Assembly: GCA_964194845.1 (NCBI GenBank)
Contig: CAXMNX010000038.1
Span: 1-63,042 of the forward strand
Length of the DNA: 63,042 bases
Source: CAXMNX01 sp964194845
GTDB lineage: Bacteria > Pseudomonadota > Alphaproteobacteria > Rhodobacterales > Rhodobacteraceae
Direction of reading: 5' to 3'
The notes beneath the pieces were generated by a model that saw nothing but the letters and a program-made list of their open reading frames with translations, was not told the DNA's origin and made no database searches. The position numbers were made by a program, and so were the translations under genes. The stretch's first letter is position 1; each line of letters begins with the position of its first letter. Below are positions 7,871 through 16,898 of this stretch, one piece after another.

Positions 7871-9497
7871 TTATTCCGGCAGTCCGGCCGCACGCAAAGC
7901 ATCGGTGTACGGGTCTAGCCCTCCGGCGTGCTTGGTCGGTAAAGTGCGCTGCAGGTAAGAAACGGTCAGACTGGGCAGTTCGTTCAGCGCCTCCTGCAAG
8001 GCCAAACGTCCTTCATCCACGCGACCCGACTGAACCAGCGCCGCAGCATTAATGGCAGGCATCCAGTACCCCTTGGCACGCTGCGTCTTCTTGGCCTTGC
8101 GCACGCATTCAAATGCTGACGCCGTATCGCCATCCAACACGTCCGCCAACCCGTGGCAAACTAAAATCCCCCATAGGAGCGGGTCGCGTGGGCTTAACCG
8201 TTCGGCCTGCCTTGCGGCGGCCCGGGATGCGTCGAATTCGCCCGCCAACATCTGCACCATGCACAACCCATGATAGGCTTGGCTAAAGCTTGGATTAATT
8301 TCAATTGCCGTCTGCAGGGCCGCAATCGACGCGTCATGATCGCCGTTCATCATATAGATGCGACCAATGGCAAAGTGTGCAACCGGGTCCTTGTTGTCGA
8401 TCCGCAGGGCCTGGCGCGCTGCCGCCATGCCCAGATCGAGCTGATGCCCCGGATCGTCCGCCCAACCCATGACGACGCCTTCGTAATAGGCGTAGCAAAG
8501 ATAGGCGTGAGCGGTTGAGAAATTCGGGTCCTGTTCGGTCGCCCGAGTTAGCAGTTCCAGCGCCTTCTTGTGCTCCTCGCGGCCATAAACCCACATATAC
8601 CAAAGCCCACGCTGATAGCATTCCCAGGCATCCAGATTATCGGTTCGCCGCTGCACGGCACGGTCGCGCTCGGCGGCGCTTATCTCGGGCTCGACACGGC
8701 CAACGATGGTCTTGGTAATTTCGTCCTGAAGATCGAAGATGTCCGCCAATTCGCGATCATAACGCTCGGCCCAGACATGCAGGCCGGTCGCAGCGTCGAT
8801 CAGCTGCGCGGTGACCCGGATGCGGTTGCCGGCCCTGCGCACACTGCCCTCGAGCACGTAGCGCACGCCCAGTTCCTTGGCCACACGCTTCACGTCCACA
8901 GCCTGGCCCTTGTAGGTGAAGGTCGAGTTGCGCGCGATCACCAGGAACCAGCGGATTTTCGACAATCCGGTGATGATGTCCTCGCTCAGCCCGTCGGCAA
9001 GGAATTCCTGCTCCGGGTCGGCGGACATGTTGTTGAATGGCAGTACCGCGATTGACAGCTGCTCGCGCTCACCCGCTGTTGACTGGGATGGAGCAGCTTC
9101 GCCCTCCCAGCGCCAGACCTGCAACGGTTCGGCAATATTTTTCAGGCTCACCTCGCCGCCATTAATAAAGGACGTGCCTGTTTTGCCCCGGACCTGGCTG
9201 TGAACGTGATCCGAGATCAGCACGCCGCCAGTGGGTGCGGCTGCTTCCAGCCGGGCGGCGACGTTGACCCCGTCGCCCAATACGTCGTCACCCTCGATAA
9301 CAATCTCGCCCAGGTTGATGCCGATGCGGAATTCGATCGGCGGCTCGCCCTCTGCCTCGGCGGCCCGTGACATTGGTCTCAAAGACCTCCGCCCAGATGC
9401 CCTTCATCCGATGAAGAGTCCCCGCCTCATCCGCCTGAACGAGCTTGGTGTAGTCGACAACATCCGCTGCAAAAATTGCAGCCAGGCGGCGTTCCAT
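7871..9497 (-). pseudogene. Class III adenylate/guanylate cyclase with TolB-like and TPR regions, internally deleted and frameshifted
   Basis: The N-terminal frame starts at 9497 (MERRLAAIFAADVVDYTKL...) and carries the first metal Asp region. Near 9370-9385 the reading frame changes, and the remainder (RIGINLGEIVIEGDD, GDGVNVAARLE, then TolB-like and TPR segments to 7871) continues in another frame. About 45 residues normally present between these pieces, including the KTTGDG segment with the second catalytic Asp, are missing. A 503-aa product could start at 9382 but would be catalytically dead as a cyclase. The C-terminal TPR half (AYLCYAYYEG, HFAIGRIYMMNGDHDASI) is intact. An IS30-like remnant lies just upstream, so deletion by mobile-element activity is plausible. 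Confidence 0.8.
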
Positions 9498-9599
9498 GAC
9501 CTGTTCTCTCCTCTGCCGTCAAGGTCTAACCAAGGTAGCCCCGAATAACTAGAGGCAGCCACAGGTTCTTCATTGAATGCCGTCTTTGGGCGTGGTCTC

Positions 9600-9817
9600 A
9601 ACGGGTGGACGCAACACTTTAATCTTAGAGAAGAGATGTAGTGTTGAATATGAAGTATCGTCGCAGGATTTACTATTCAGCTGAGCAGCGTGCGGAGATT
9701 TGGGATCGTTGGCAACGTGGCGCCGCAATGAATTCAATTGGGCGGGTGTTTGACAGGCAATCGTTGCGTGCGATTGCGCAGCAGATCGCTCGTGCCCTGG
9801 TCGAACGGGCGTGCTAG
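9600..9817 (+). mobile_element. IS30-family transposase remnant
   Basis: From the ATG at 9650, 55 codons read MKYRRRIYYSAEQRAEIWD then WQRGAAMNSIGRVFDRQ, the typical N terminus of IS30-family transposases. They then jump to SLRAIAQQIARA, which resembles a segment normally about 40 residues further on, and end at 9815-9817. The catalytic DDE domain is absent. The sequence before the ATG (GGTGGACGCAACACTTT, about 9604-9620) looks like an IS30 terminal inverted repeat. The element is thus a doubly deleted relic lying between a broken cyclase gene and the M20 gene. Confidence 0.75.
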
Positions 9818-9845
9818 GCTCGGGGTACCAATCGCGGAGAGAAAT

Positions 9846-11000
9846 TTGGACATTGATGCTGGCCAATTGTCAACGCTGAGGCGCGAATTTCACCGCTTTC
9901 CAGAACTTGGGTTTCAGGAGGAAAAAACCAAGTCAAAAGTAGCGGGCATCCTGCGCGAGCTTGGTCTTGAGGTTCACGAGGGTGCGGGCGTGGTTGGCGT
10001 CCTCAGGTCTGGAACAGGCAACCGGGCAATTGGGTTGCGGGCTGATATGGATGCCCTGCCGATCCAGGAGACCAGCACTCACGACTATACGTCCGAAATA
10101 CCCGGCGTCATGCATGCCTGCGGCCACGATGGCCACATGACCATGCTGTTGGGCGCTGCCCAGGCTCTGGCTGCGGACCCCAGCTTCGACGGCACGGTGA
10201 TCTTTTTGTTCCAGCCCAACGAGGAACACGGGCTGGGTGCTCAAGCGATGATCAAAGAAGGTGTGTTGGAACGCTTTCCCGTCGAGGAAATATTCGCATT
10301 CCACAATCTGCCTGGCGCGCCTGTTGGGCAGGTCTCAACCCGGCCGGGTTTGATATGTTCCTCTGAAAGCCTGTTTGAAATCACTATCCAGGGTCAGGGC
10401 GGCCATGCCTCAATGCCGCAGGTCGGGCGGGATGCGATCACCATCGGCGCTGACATGGTTCAGGCGCTGCAAACCATCGTATCGCGCAAGCTCGATCCCG
10501 GTGCAGGGGCCGTCGTCTCGGTGACCGAATTTCTGACCGATGGACAACGCAATGTGCTGCCGGGCCGTGCCACGCTCAGGGGCGATGCGCGCGCGCGCAG
10601 TCCGGCGGACCGCCTGAGCATCGAGGCATTTGTGCGCCAGATCGCGGGCGGTATTGCAGAGGCTCATGGCGTTGTTGTTGACGTGAAATTCAACACAGAA
10701 TTCATCGAAACAATCAATGCCGACGGCCCCACGGAAGCCGCGATCAGGGCCGCGCGGCGGGCCGGGCTTGATACCATCCCAGATCGACCGCCCATGAGCT
10801 TTTCTGAGGATTTCGCCCATTTCAGCGCTGCGGTTCCGGGCTGCTTTCTTCTTTTGGGCAACGGCGAGAGCGGGGCACATGGACAGCCGCTGCATTCCAG
10901 CGACTACGATTTCAATGACGCGCTTTTGCCCTTGGGCGCGAAGCTTTGGGCGACGCTTGTCCGCGACCGTCTACCCCTTGAAGAAGGAGCCAGAGAATGA
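9846..11000 (+). CDS. M20-family amidohydrolase (hippurate hydrolase-like)
   Basis: A 384-aa zinc aminoacylase/amidohydrolase. Metal and catalytic motifs are GLRADMDALPIQE, MHACGHDGHMTMLLG, FQPNEEHGLGAQAMI and FAFHNLPGAPVGQV, with the final His in GAHGQPLHSSDYDFND. The lid domain has GQGGHASMPQVGRDA. It probably removes an acyl group from an N-acylated amino acid or related amide. I take the TTG at 9846 as start because GGAGAG (9837-9842) is well placed and the protein then begins with the family helix DIDAGQLSTLRREFHRFPE. Upstream in-frame codons run through the IS30 relic. It overlaps the M24 gene by ATGA, so the two act together. Confidence 0.85.
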   Translation: MDIDAGQLSTLRREFHRFPELGFQEEKTKSKVAGILRELGLEVHEGAGVVGVLRSGTGNRAIGLRADMDALPIQETSTHDYTSEIPGVMHACGHDGHMTMLLGAAQALAADPSFDGTVIFLFQPNEEHGLGAQAMIKEGVLERFPVEEIFAFHNLPGAPVGQVSTRPGLICSSESLFEITIQGQGGHASMPQVGRDAITIGADMVQALQTIVSRKLDPGAGAVVSVTEFLTDGQRNVLPGRATLRGDARARSPADRLSIEAFVRQIAGGIAEAHGVVVDVKFNTEFIETINADGPTEAAIRAARRAGLDTIPDRPPMSFSEDFAHFSAAVPGCFLLLGNGESGAHGQPLHSSDYDFNDALLPLGAKLWATLVRDRLPLEEGARE

Positions 11001-12148
11001 CCGAATTTGCGTCCCGTATGCAGACGTTTCGCGACCGTCTGGCCGAGGCAGATATTGATGTGGCGCTGATCACCGATGACGACAATGTCTATTATCTGAC
11101 CGGCTATTATGACTACCTGCACATGGAATTCGGGCGGCCCACGATCCTCGTTGTTCCTCGCGATGGCGACAGCCTGTTGATTACACCCACCATTGACCTC
11201 AACGCCGCCAAGGCCTCGGCGCGGGTCGACCGGATCGCGGCGTGGAATGATGGGATGGGCAACGAATGGCGGGACGAGTTGCCGCGCATGGTAAAGGGCG
11301 CAGCCCGCATCGGCATCGAGCCCGATCACATGCCGCCGATGGTCCGCGCCTATGTCGACGAATTTGCGGATGCAGCAAATCTGCCAAGCGCGGCCTCCAT
11401 TTTGGCCGACATGCGCATGATCAAGTCGGCCGGGGAATTGCAACTGGCACGCCATGCCGGGCAGGTGGCGATTGCGATGATGGCGGCGGGCCGGGCGGCC
11501 ATTGGTGATGGCGTGCCGGAATTCGAAGTGGCAATTGCCACGTCACAGGCAGGCACCCGCAAGGCGGCAGAGTTGCTGGCGGCGCATTATAGCGATCCGG
11601 ATATGTCGCCAAACACCCATTTTTTGCAGATCATGGCCTCGGGCCGGGAAATCACAAAAACGCATCACCGGGCCACAGCGCGGATCATGCGCTATGGCGA
11701 ACCGGTCTTCCTTTGCTTCTGCGGCATGACCAATTTCCACCGCTTCAAGCTCGGATTTGACCGCACATTTTGGATCGGAGAGATCGCGGACAAATCACAA
11801 GCCGCGGTCTACGAAGTGGCAGTGGCCAGCCAGAAGGCCGCACTTGATGCGATGCGCCCCGGGGTGACAGCCGAAAGCGTCCATGCAGCATATGCCGAGG
11901 TGATCCAGACCGCTGGATACGAATACCCGTTCCGCTGCGGGCGGGCGACGGGATTAAGCTTTCTGGAAAAGCCGCAACTGGTGACAGGAGACACCACCGT
12001 TTTGCAGCCGGGAATGGTATTCGCGGTGGATGGATCGGTCTCAGTTAAGAATTTCCGCGCGCAGGTCGGCGACAGCTTCATCATTACCGAAGATGGCTAT
12101 GAGCCAGTGACGGATCATCCAAAATCGCTGGAAGAGATCGTTCTGTGA
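10997..12148 (+). CDS. M24-fold creatinase/ectoine hydrolase-like protein lacking metal ligands
   Basis: A 383-aa pita-bread-fold protein with an N-terminal creatinase domain (DVALITDDDNVYYLTGYYDY) and a C-terminal M24 domain. All five metal ligands of Xaa-Pro peptidases are replaced when the conserved blocks are aligned: the two Asp by Cys and Gly (FLCFCG, KLGFDRTF), the His by Arg (GRATGL), and the two Glu by Asp and Gly (FAVDGSV, QVGDSF). Creatinase and ectoine hydrolase also work without metal, so a C-N hydrolase of a small substrate is more likely than a peptidase. Coupled to the M20 gene by ATGA. The substrate is unknown. No transporter is adjacent. Confidence 0.75.
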   Translation: MTEFASRMQTFRDRLAEADIDVALITDDDNVYYLTGYYDYLHMEFGRPTILVVPRDGDSLLITPTIDLNAAKASARVDRIAAWNDGMGNEWRDELPRMVKGAARIGIEPDHMPPMVRAYVDEFADAANLPSAASILADMRMIKSAGELQLARHAGQVAIAMMAAGRAAIGDGVPEFEVAIATSQAGTRKAAELLAAHYSDPDMSPNTHFLQIMASGREITKTHHRATARIMRYGEPVFLCFCGMTNFHRFKLGFDRTFWIGEIADKSQAAVYEVAVASQKAALDAMRPGVTAESVHAAYAEVIQTAGYEYPFRCGRATGLSFLEKPQLVTGDTTVLQPGMVFAVDGSVSVKNFRAQVGDSFIITEDGYEPVTDHPKSLEEIVL

Positions 12149-12447
12149 AGTGCGTTTCCAACCGAACGATCTTACCCACGGCCAAATTCGAGATGTGATG
12201 AAGAAAGCTGCCTGTGGGTTCCAACGCTGCGGTCATCGACGTCGTGAAATTGCTGCGACATAAACGAATGCCAGCAATCCACCAGTTCAAACGTTCCTGC
12301 GGCATCCGGTCACTTTGGGCTCGGAGCTGTCCTGCCCGTTTAATTGCTTCCCAGTGTAAAAAGTCGTGAATTCGAAAATCGCGATTGCGACCGGGTCGTT
12401 TGGGGCAGCAGGTAAAGAGCACCTGTGAATGGCGCCAATACTTGCCG
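12149..12447. other. 299-bp gap between the M24 gene and znuA
   Basis: No supported gene. The minus strand has an open frame (12084-12455) that overlaps the end of the M24 gene and has no recognisable domain. The composition (GACCGGATGCCGCAGGA, TTGGAACCCACAGGCAGC) looks like decayed dispersed intergenic repeat of the kind common in Rhodobacterales rather than coding sequence. Confidence 0.4.
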
Positions 12448-13341
12448 CTAGCCACACCCCGCCAATCCCGCCGCCATCGCCTCGATCACTGCCACGTAAA
12501 GCCCCGGACCTGCCTCAATCGCCGCACCCAGCGGATCAACCTCCACCACCTTCGCCCCGCTGCCATCCAGCACAAGATCCGCAAACCCCTGATCAAATTT
12601 CGGTTCGGCGATCAGGCAGGAGACTTGTTCTTTCTGCAGTAGTTCCCGAAGTGCGGCGATACGTGCCGGGCCGGGCGCGCGGGCGTCACTGGCAAAGATT
12701 GCGGCTTTTGGCGATAGGTCGAACCGCATCTCAAAGTATTGAAACGCATCGTGAAATACTGCGAAGGGCAGGTCGCGCATTGGCTTCAGCAGATCCGCGG
12801 CTTCTGCCATTGCCGCGTCAATCTCAATTTGCGCGGCTGTCGCATTCGCCACATAGGCCGCCGCATTCGCCGGATCCAGTTCCGCCAGTTCCCGGGCAAT
12901 CACCTCCAGCCAAATGTGCCCGTTCATCGGGTCCAGCCAGCCATGGGGGTCAATCAGCCCGTGGTCGTGGTCGCCCGTATGATCATCAAATACCGCCTCG
13001 TTGCGTGTGGGTAGCTTAATCGTCGCTTCAATCTCCATCAGCGCGATCTGCCGCGCATCCCCGGCAAGCACGCGCAGGGGCTTTTCCATCCAGGGCGTCA
13101 GGCCAGCGCCGATCCAGACGACCAGATCGGCCCGCTCCAACGCCGCCGCCTCCGATGGCCTGAGCGAATAACCGTGCGGCGTGGCGCCTGGGCGGATGAT
13201 CAGATCGGGTGCGCCAACGCCAGCCATCACCCGCGCCACCAGTGAATGAACCGGGGGAATATCCGTCGCGACCGCTGGCACATCTGCCCGCGCAGTCGTG
13301 CCAAAGACGGCAAATATAAAAAGCAACAAAAGGCGTGTCAT
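12448..13341 (-). CDS. znuA: Zinc ABC transporter substrate-binding protein
   Basis: A 297-aa periplasmic cluster A-I binding protein with a 19-residue signal peptide (MTRLLLLFIFAVFGTTARA). It has the expected zinc ligands in TPHGYSLRPSEA, WLDPMNGHIW, FHDAFQYFE and VVEVDPLG. A short His/Asp-rich loop (DDHTGDHDHGLIDPHGW, about residues 118-134) lies before the second His, as usual for ZnuA. It captures Zn2+ and hands it to ZnuBC. It is transcribed divergently from zur-znuC-znuB with a Zur box in the 72-bp spacer. Confidence 0.93.
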   Translation of the reverse strand: MTRLLLLFIFAVFGTTARADVPAVATDIPPVHSLVARVMAGVGAPDLIIRPGATPHGYSLRPSEAAALERADLVVWIGAGLTPWMEKPLRVLAGDARQIALMEIEATIKLPTRNEAVFDDHTGDHDHGLIDPHGWLDPMNGHIWLEVIARELAELDPANAAAYVANATAAQIEIDAAMAEAADLLKPMRDLPFAVFHDAFQYFEMRFDLSPKAAIFASDARAPGPARIAALRELLQKEQVSCLIAEPKFDQGFADLVLDGSGAKVVEVDPLGAAIEAGPGLYVAVIEAMAAGLAGCG

Positions 13342-13362
13342 GATTGTCCGCCGGGTTGATAG

Positions 13363-13384
13363 TTGTTATGATATATCATATCAA
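13363..13384. promoter_or_regulatory. Zur operator between znuA and zur
   Basis: A 22-bp near-perfect palindrome running from TTG to CAA, centred on ATGATATATCAT, with only one mismatched pair. It lies 22 bp from the znuA start and 30 bp from the zur start. It matches the AT-rich GTTAT...ATAAC style of alphaproteobacterial Zur boxes. Zinc-loaded Zur would repress both transcripts. Confidence 0.8.
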
Positions 13385-13413
13385 GCCCAAAATTAGCGAA
13401 TGGACTGGCGGCG

Positions 13414-13905
13414 TTGGAAACGGTTGGCTTCACCACACACGACCACCGCGCCTGCATCACCGATTGCGTCGCGGCGGTCGTGGCTACCTGCAAGGACGCG
13501 GGCCTGCATCTGACACCTGTGCGAAAGCGCGTCTTGCAAATCCTTCTCGCCGAGCATCGCGCCATGGGGGCTTATGAGATTCTCGACCGTCTGCGCGAAG
13601 ACGGCCAGAACGCGCAGCCGCCGGTGGCTTACCGCGCGCTCGAGTTTCTTGTCGGCCACGGATTTGCCCACCGCATTGAACGGCTGAACGCCTTCATTGC
13701 CTGTGCCCACCCGTCTGAGAACCACTCGCCCGCGTTCCTGATCTGCCGGGTCTGCGACAGCGTCGCCGAAACCCATGCCGCACCGTCGCGCGGCACGCTG
13801 GGCCGGGCCGCCAAAGCAGCCGGCTTCCGCGTCGAGCGAACCATGCTCGAAATAGAAGGCGTTTGCCCCAACTGCTTTGTCCCGGAACCCGCAGATGCTG
13901 GTTGA
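13414..13905 (+). CDS. zur: Zinc uptake regulator, Fur family
   Basis: A 163-aa Fur-family repressor. The winged-helix part is CKDAGLHLTPVRKRVLQILLAEH...VAYRALEFLVGHGFAHRIE. The structural zinc site is CRVC (about 112-115) with CPNC near the C terminus, and the HPSENHSPAFLIC segment provides sensory ligands. No in-frame ATG precedes the conserved domain, so the TTG at 13414 is taken as start. It represses zinc uptake when zinc is plentiful. The palindrome just upstream suggests autoregulation. Its end overlaps the likely znuC start. Confidence 0.9.
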   Translation: METVGFTTHDHRACITDCVAAVVATCKDAGLHLTPVRKRVLQILLAEHRAMGAYEILDRLREDGQNAQPPVAYRALEFLVGHGFAHRIERLNAFIACAHPSENHSPAFLICRVCDSVAETHAAPSRGTLGRAAKAAGFRVERTMLEIEGVCPNCFVPEPADAG

Positions 13906-14611
13906 TGTGCGCGACATGACGATCCGGCTTGGCGGCAAGACCATTCTTGCCCATGTCGATCTGCACGTAGACCCCGGCGAGATTGTCACCATCGTCGGAC
14001 CGAACGGTTCGGGAAAGTCGTCGCTGCTGCGCGCGATACTGGGTGCTATTCGCCCCGCACACGGCAAAATTCAGATCAAGACCGGGCTGCGCGTCGGTTA
14101 CGTTCCGCAAAAACTCCACATTGATCAGACACTGCCAATGTCGGTTCTGAGGTTTTTGAACCTGCCCACCCGCATCAGCGCAGATGTCGCGCAATCAGCG
14201 CTGGAGCAATCCGGTGCTGCCGACCTACAAAACGCGCAAATGACCGACCTTTCCGGCGGCCAGTTCCAGCGCGTTCTTCTGGCCCGCGCGCTTCTGAACA
14301 CCCCCGAAATTCTGGTCCTCGACGAACCCACCCAAGGGCTCGACCAAGCCGGTTCCGCCGCCTTTTACCGCCGCATCGAAGAGGTGCGACAATCACTCGG
14401 CTGCGCCATTCTGATGGTCAGCCACGAGTTGCACGTCGTCATGGCTGCCTCAGATCGCGTCGTCTGCCTCAACGGCCACGTCTGCTGCCACGGCACCCCC
14501 GAACACGTCGCCAGCGCGCCGGAATACCGGGCGCTTTTCGGCTCGGGCACGCAGGGCGCACTGGCGCTTTACCGCCACGATCACAGTCACTCGCATGAGC
14601 CTGCGACATGA
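13895..14611 (+). CDS. znuC: Zinc ABC transporter ATP-binding protein
   Basis: A 238-aa ABC ATPase with Walker A GPNGSGKSS, signature LSGGQFQR, Walker B ILVLDEPTQGLD and switch His in MVSHELH. The C terminus is His-rich (RHDHSHSHEPAT), a feature of zinc transporters. The ATG at 13895 starts at the family N terminus MLVDVRDMTIRLGGKTIL and overlaps zur by 11 bp. An upstream TTG at 13877 is less likely. It powers ZnuB-mediated uptake and overlaps znuB by ATGA. Confidence 0.93.
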   Translation: MLVDVRDMTIRLGGKTILAHVDLHVDPGEIVTIVGPNGSGKSSLLRAILGAIRPAHGKIQIKTGLRVGYVPQKLHIDQTLPMSVLRFLNLPTRISADVAQSALEQSGAADLQNAQMTDLSGGQFQRVLLARALLNTPEILVLDEPTQGLDQAGSAAFYRRIEEVRQSLGCAILMVSHELHVVMAASDRVVCLNGHVCCHGTPEHVASAPEYRALFGSGTQGALALYRHDHSHSHEPAT

Positions 14612-15414
14612 GCTTCCTCGACAGCTTTCTCATCCGCGCCGCCATTGCCGGCATCGGCGTCGCAATTGCGGCGGCACCGCTTGGATGCTTCGTAGTCTGG
14701 CGGCGCATGGCCTACTTCGGCGACGCCACAGCCCACGCCGCGATCCTTGGCATCGCGCTGGCGCTGACATTCTCAACCTCGGTCTTCATCGGCGCGCTTG
14801 CTGTCGCACTTCTGATGGCAATCTCGGTCTCGCTGATCAGCGGGCGCGGCATCGCCAGCGACACCGCCCTTGGCGTGATGGCGCACTCATCCCTCGCGTT
14901 CGGACTTGTCGCGGTGTCGTTCCTTTCCGGCGTGCGTGTCGATCTGATGGCGTTTCTTTTTGGCGACGTGCTGGCCGTTGGGCGCGGTGACTTAATAATT
15001 ATCTGGGGCGGGGCGTTAATGGTGCTGGCGATCCTGGCCTGGCGCTGGTCGGCGATGCTGACCGCGACGCTCAGCCCCGAACTGGCTTACGCGGCGGGCA
15101 TCGACCCCCGGCGAGAAGCGCTGATCCTTTCGGTCGCACTTGCCGTCGTGGTCGCCGTCGCAATCAAAGTCGTCGGCGTTCTGCTGATCGCCGCGATGCT
15201 GATCATCCCCGCCGCCGCCGCGCGCGCGCTGGCATCGACGCCCGAGCGGATGGCGGTCATCGCTGCGGCATTTGGAGTCCTGTCGGTCCTTGCAGGACTG
15301 CGCGCATCGCTTCTGTTCGACACACCGACAGGGCCAACGATCGTCTGTGCTGCTGCGGTGATTTTTGTCATAGCCAACAGCAGCAGATTTCTGATCGACC
15401 GAACGGCGCGCTGA
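14608..15414 (+). CDS. znuB: Zinc ABC transporter permease
   Basis: A 268-aa ABC-3 family inner-membrane permease with about eight hydrophobic helices. The family marks are GCFVVWRRMAYFGDATAHAA and LSPELAYAAGIDP, and VVGVLLIAAMLIIPAAAAR in the second half. It forms the channel of ZnuABC. Coupled to znuC by ATGA. The last gene of the zur-znuCB operon. Confidence 0.93.
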   Translation: MSFLDSFLIRAAIAGIGVAIAAAPLGCFVVWRRMAYFGDATAHAAILGIALALTFSTSVFIGALAVALLMAISVSLISGRGIASDTALGVMAHSSLAFGLVAVSFLSGVRVDLMAFLFGDVLAVGRGDLIIIWGGALMVLAILAWRWSAMLTATLSPELAYAAGIDPRREALILSVALAVVVAVAIKVVGVLLIAAMLIIPAAAARALASTPERMAVIAAAFGVLSVLAGLRASLLFDTPTGPTIVCAAAVIFVIANSSRFLIDRTAR

Positions 15415-15478
15415 AAGGCCACGCGACGTGCAGGCCGACGCGGGGCTGCGCCCCGGCAACGGTCGGGATCGTCCCGCC

Positions 15479-16876
15479 TCAGAAAATCTTCCCCGGGTTC
15501 ATAATATTATCGGGATCAATCGCCGCCTTCACCGCGCGCATCACGTCAACCGCACCACCCAGTTCCATCTCCAGATAACGCCGCTTGCCCTGACCGATCC
15601 CGTGTTCGCCGGTGCAGGTGCCATCCATGGATATTGCCAGCTCGTTCAGCCACCCGACGAATTCGTGGGCATTGGCAACCTCCGTCGTGTCCTCCATGTC
15701 GACCAACACAAGCGTGTGGAAATTCCCATCGCCCACATGCCCGACGATTGGTGCCATCAGGTTGAGATCGCCCAACTTCCTCTGAGTCTCGGCCACGCAT
15801 TCCGCCAATCGCGAGATCGGCACACAGACATCGGTGGCAATCCCCTTTGCGCCGGGGCGAAGCGCCATTGACGCCCAATAGGCATCGTGACGCGCCTGCC
15901 AAAGCTTGGTCCGGTCTTCCGCCGATGCGGTCCAGGTGAACCCGGTTCCACCGGCATCCTCTGCAATCTCGCCAAAACCCTGTGCCTGCTCGGCAACGCT
16001 TGCCGCCGAGCCATGAAATTCCAAAAGCAAAAGTGGCTCTTCGGGCAGGCTCATATTTGAATAGGCATTCTGCGCCTTCACTTGCAGCGCATCCAGAAGC
16101 TCGATCCGCGCCACCGGAATACCCATCTGGATCGTCAGAATGACGGCGTTGCAGGCCGCCTCGACACTTGGGAACGAACACGTCGCCGACGACATCGCCT
16201 CGGGAATACCTAGCAGCTTGACGGTCAGTTCGGTGATGATGCCCAGCGTCCCTTCCGATCCGATCATCAGCCGCGTCAGATCATAACCGGCGGAAGATTT
16301 TTTGGCCCGCTGGCCGGTTCGGACAACGCGCCCATCGGGCAGGACCGCTTCCAGTGACAGCACGTTGTCCTTCATTGTGCCATAACGCACCGCGTTGGTT
16401 CCGCTCGCCCGCGTCGCGGCCATGCCGCCCAGTGACGCGTCGGCTCCCGGATCAATGGGAAAGAACAGCCCGGTATCGCGCAGGTATTCGTTCAGCGCCT
16501 TGCGCGTGATACCCGGCTGGATGACGCAGTCCAGATCCTCGGCGTGGACTTCAAGAACTTTGTCCATCTGACTGAGGTCAATGGATATTCCGCCTGCGGC
16601 TGCGTTGACATGACCCTCAAGCGACGTGCCAGTGCCAAAGGCGATCACCGGCACTTTGTGGGTCGCGCAGACTGTCACGATGTCAGACACGTCTTCGGTG
16701 GATTGGGCAAAGGCCACAGCGTCGGGCGATTGGTTTTCAAGCCAGGTTGTGGTGTGTCCGTGCTGTTCGCGAACCGCCTCGCTGGTCTGAAGGCGGTCGC
16801 CGAACTGCTGTTTCAGGATGCCGACGGCGGTTTCAATGCCGACCTCGTTTCGGGGCAGCGTCGTGACCAGTCCCAT
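15479..16876 (-). CDS. FAD-binding oxidase, D-lactate/2-hydroxyacid dehydrogenase family
   Basis: A 465-aa FAD_binding_4 / FAD-oxidase_C protein (GlcD/Dld type). FAD is bound through VIAFGTGTSLEGHV, IDPGADASLGGMAATRASG and MIGSEGTLGIITELTVKL. The C-terminal substrate/metal segment is APIVGHVGDGNFHTL with CTGEHGIGQGKRRY. It probably oxidises D-lactate or another 2-hydroxyacid and passes electrons to cytochrome c or quinone. I use the ATG at 16876, preceded by GGAGAG, which leaves a 22-bp gap after purD. The longer frame would overlap purD. It is likely cotranscribed with purD. Confidence 0.85.
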   Translation of the reverse strand: MGLVTTLPRNEVGIETAVGILKQQFGDRLQTSEAVREQHGHTTTWLENQSPDAVAFAQSTEDVSDIVTVCATHKVPVIAFGTGTSLEGHVNAAAGGISIDLSQMDKVLEVHAEDLDCVIQPGITRKALNEYLRDTGLFFPIDPGADASLGGMAATRASGTNAVRYGTMKDNVLSLEAVLPDGRVVRTGQRAKKSSAGYDLTRLMIGSEGTLGIITELTVKLLGIPEAMSSATCSFPSVEAACNAVILTIQMGIPVARIELLDALQVKAQNAYSNMSLPEEPLLLLEFHGSAASVAEQAQGFGEIAEDAGGTGFTWTASAEDRTKLWQARHDAYWASMALRPGAKGIATDVCVPISRLAECVAETQRKLGDLNLMAPIVGHVGDGNFHTLVLVDMEDTTEVANAHEFVGWLNELAISMDGTCTGEHGIGQGKRRYLEMELGGAVDVMRAVKAAIDPDNIMNPGKIF

Positions 16877-16898
16877 CGCATTCTCTCCGATTAAGGCG

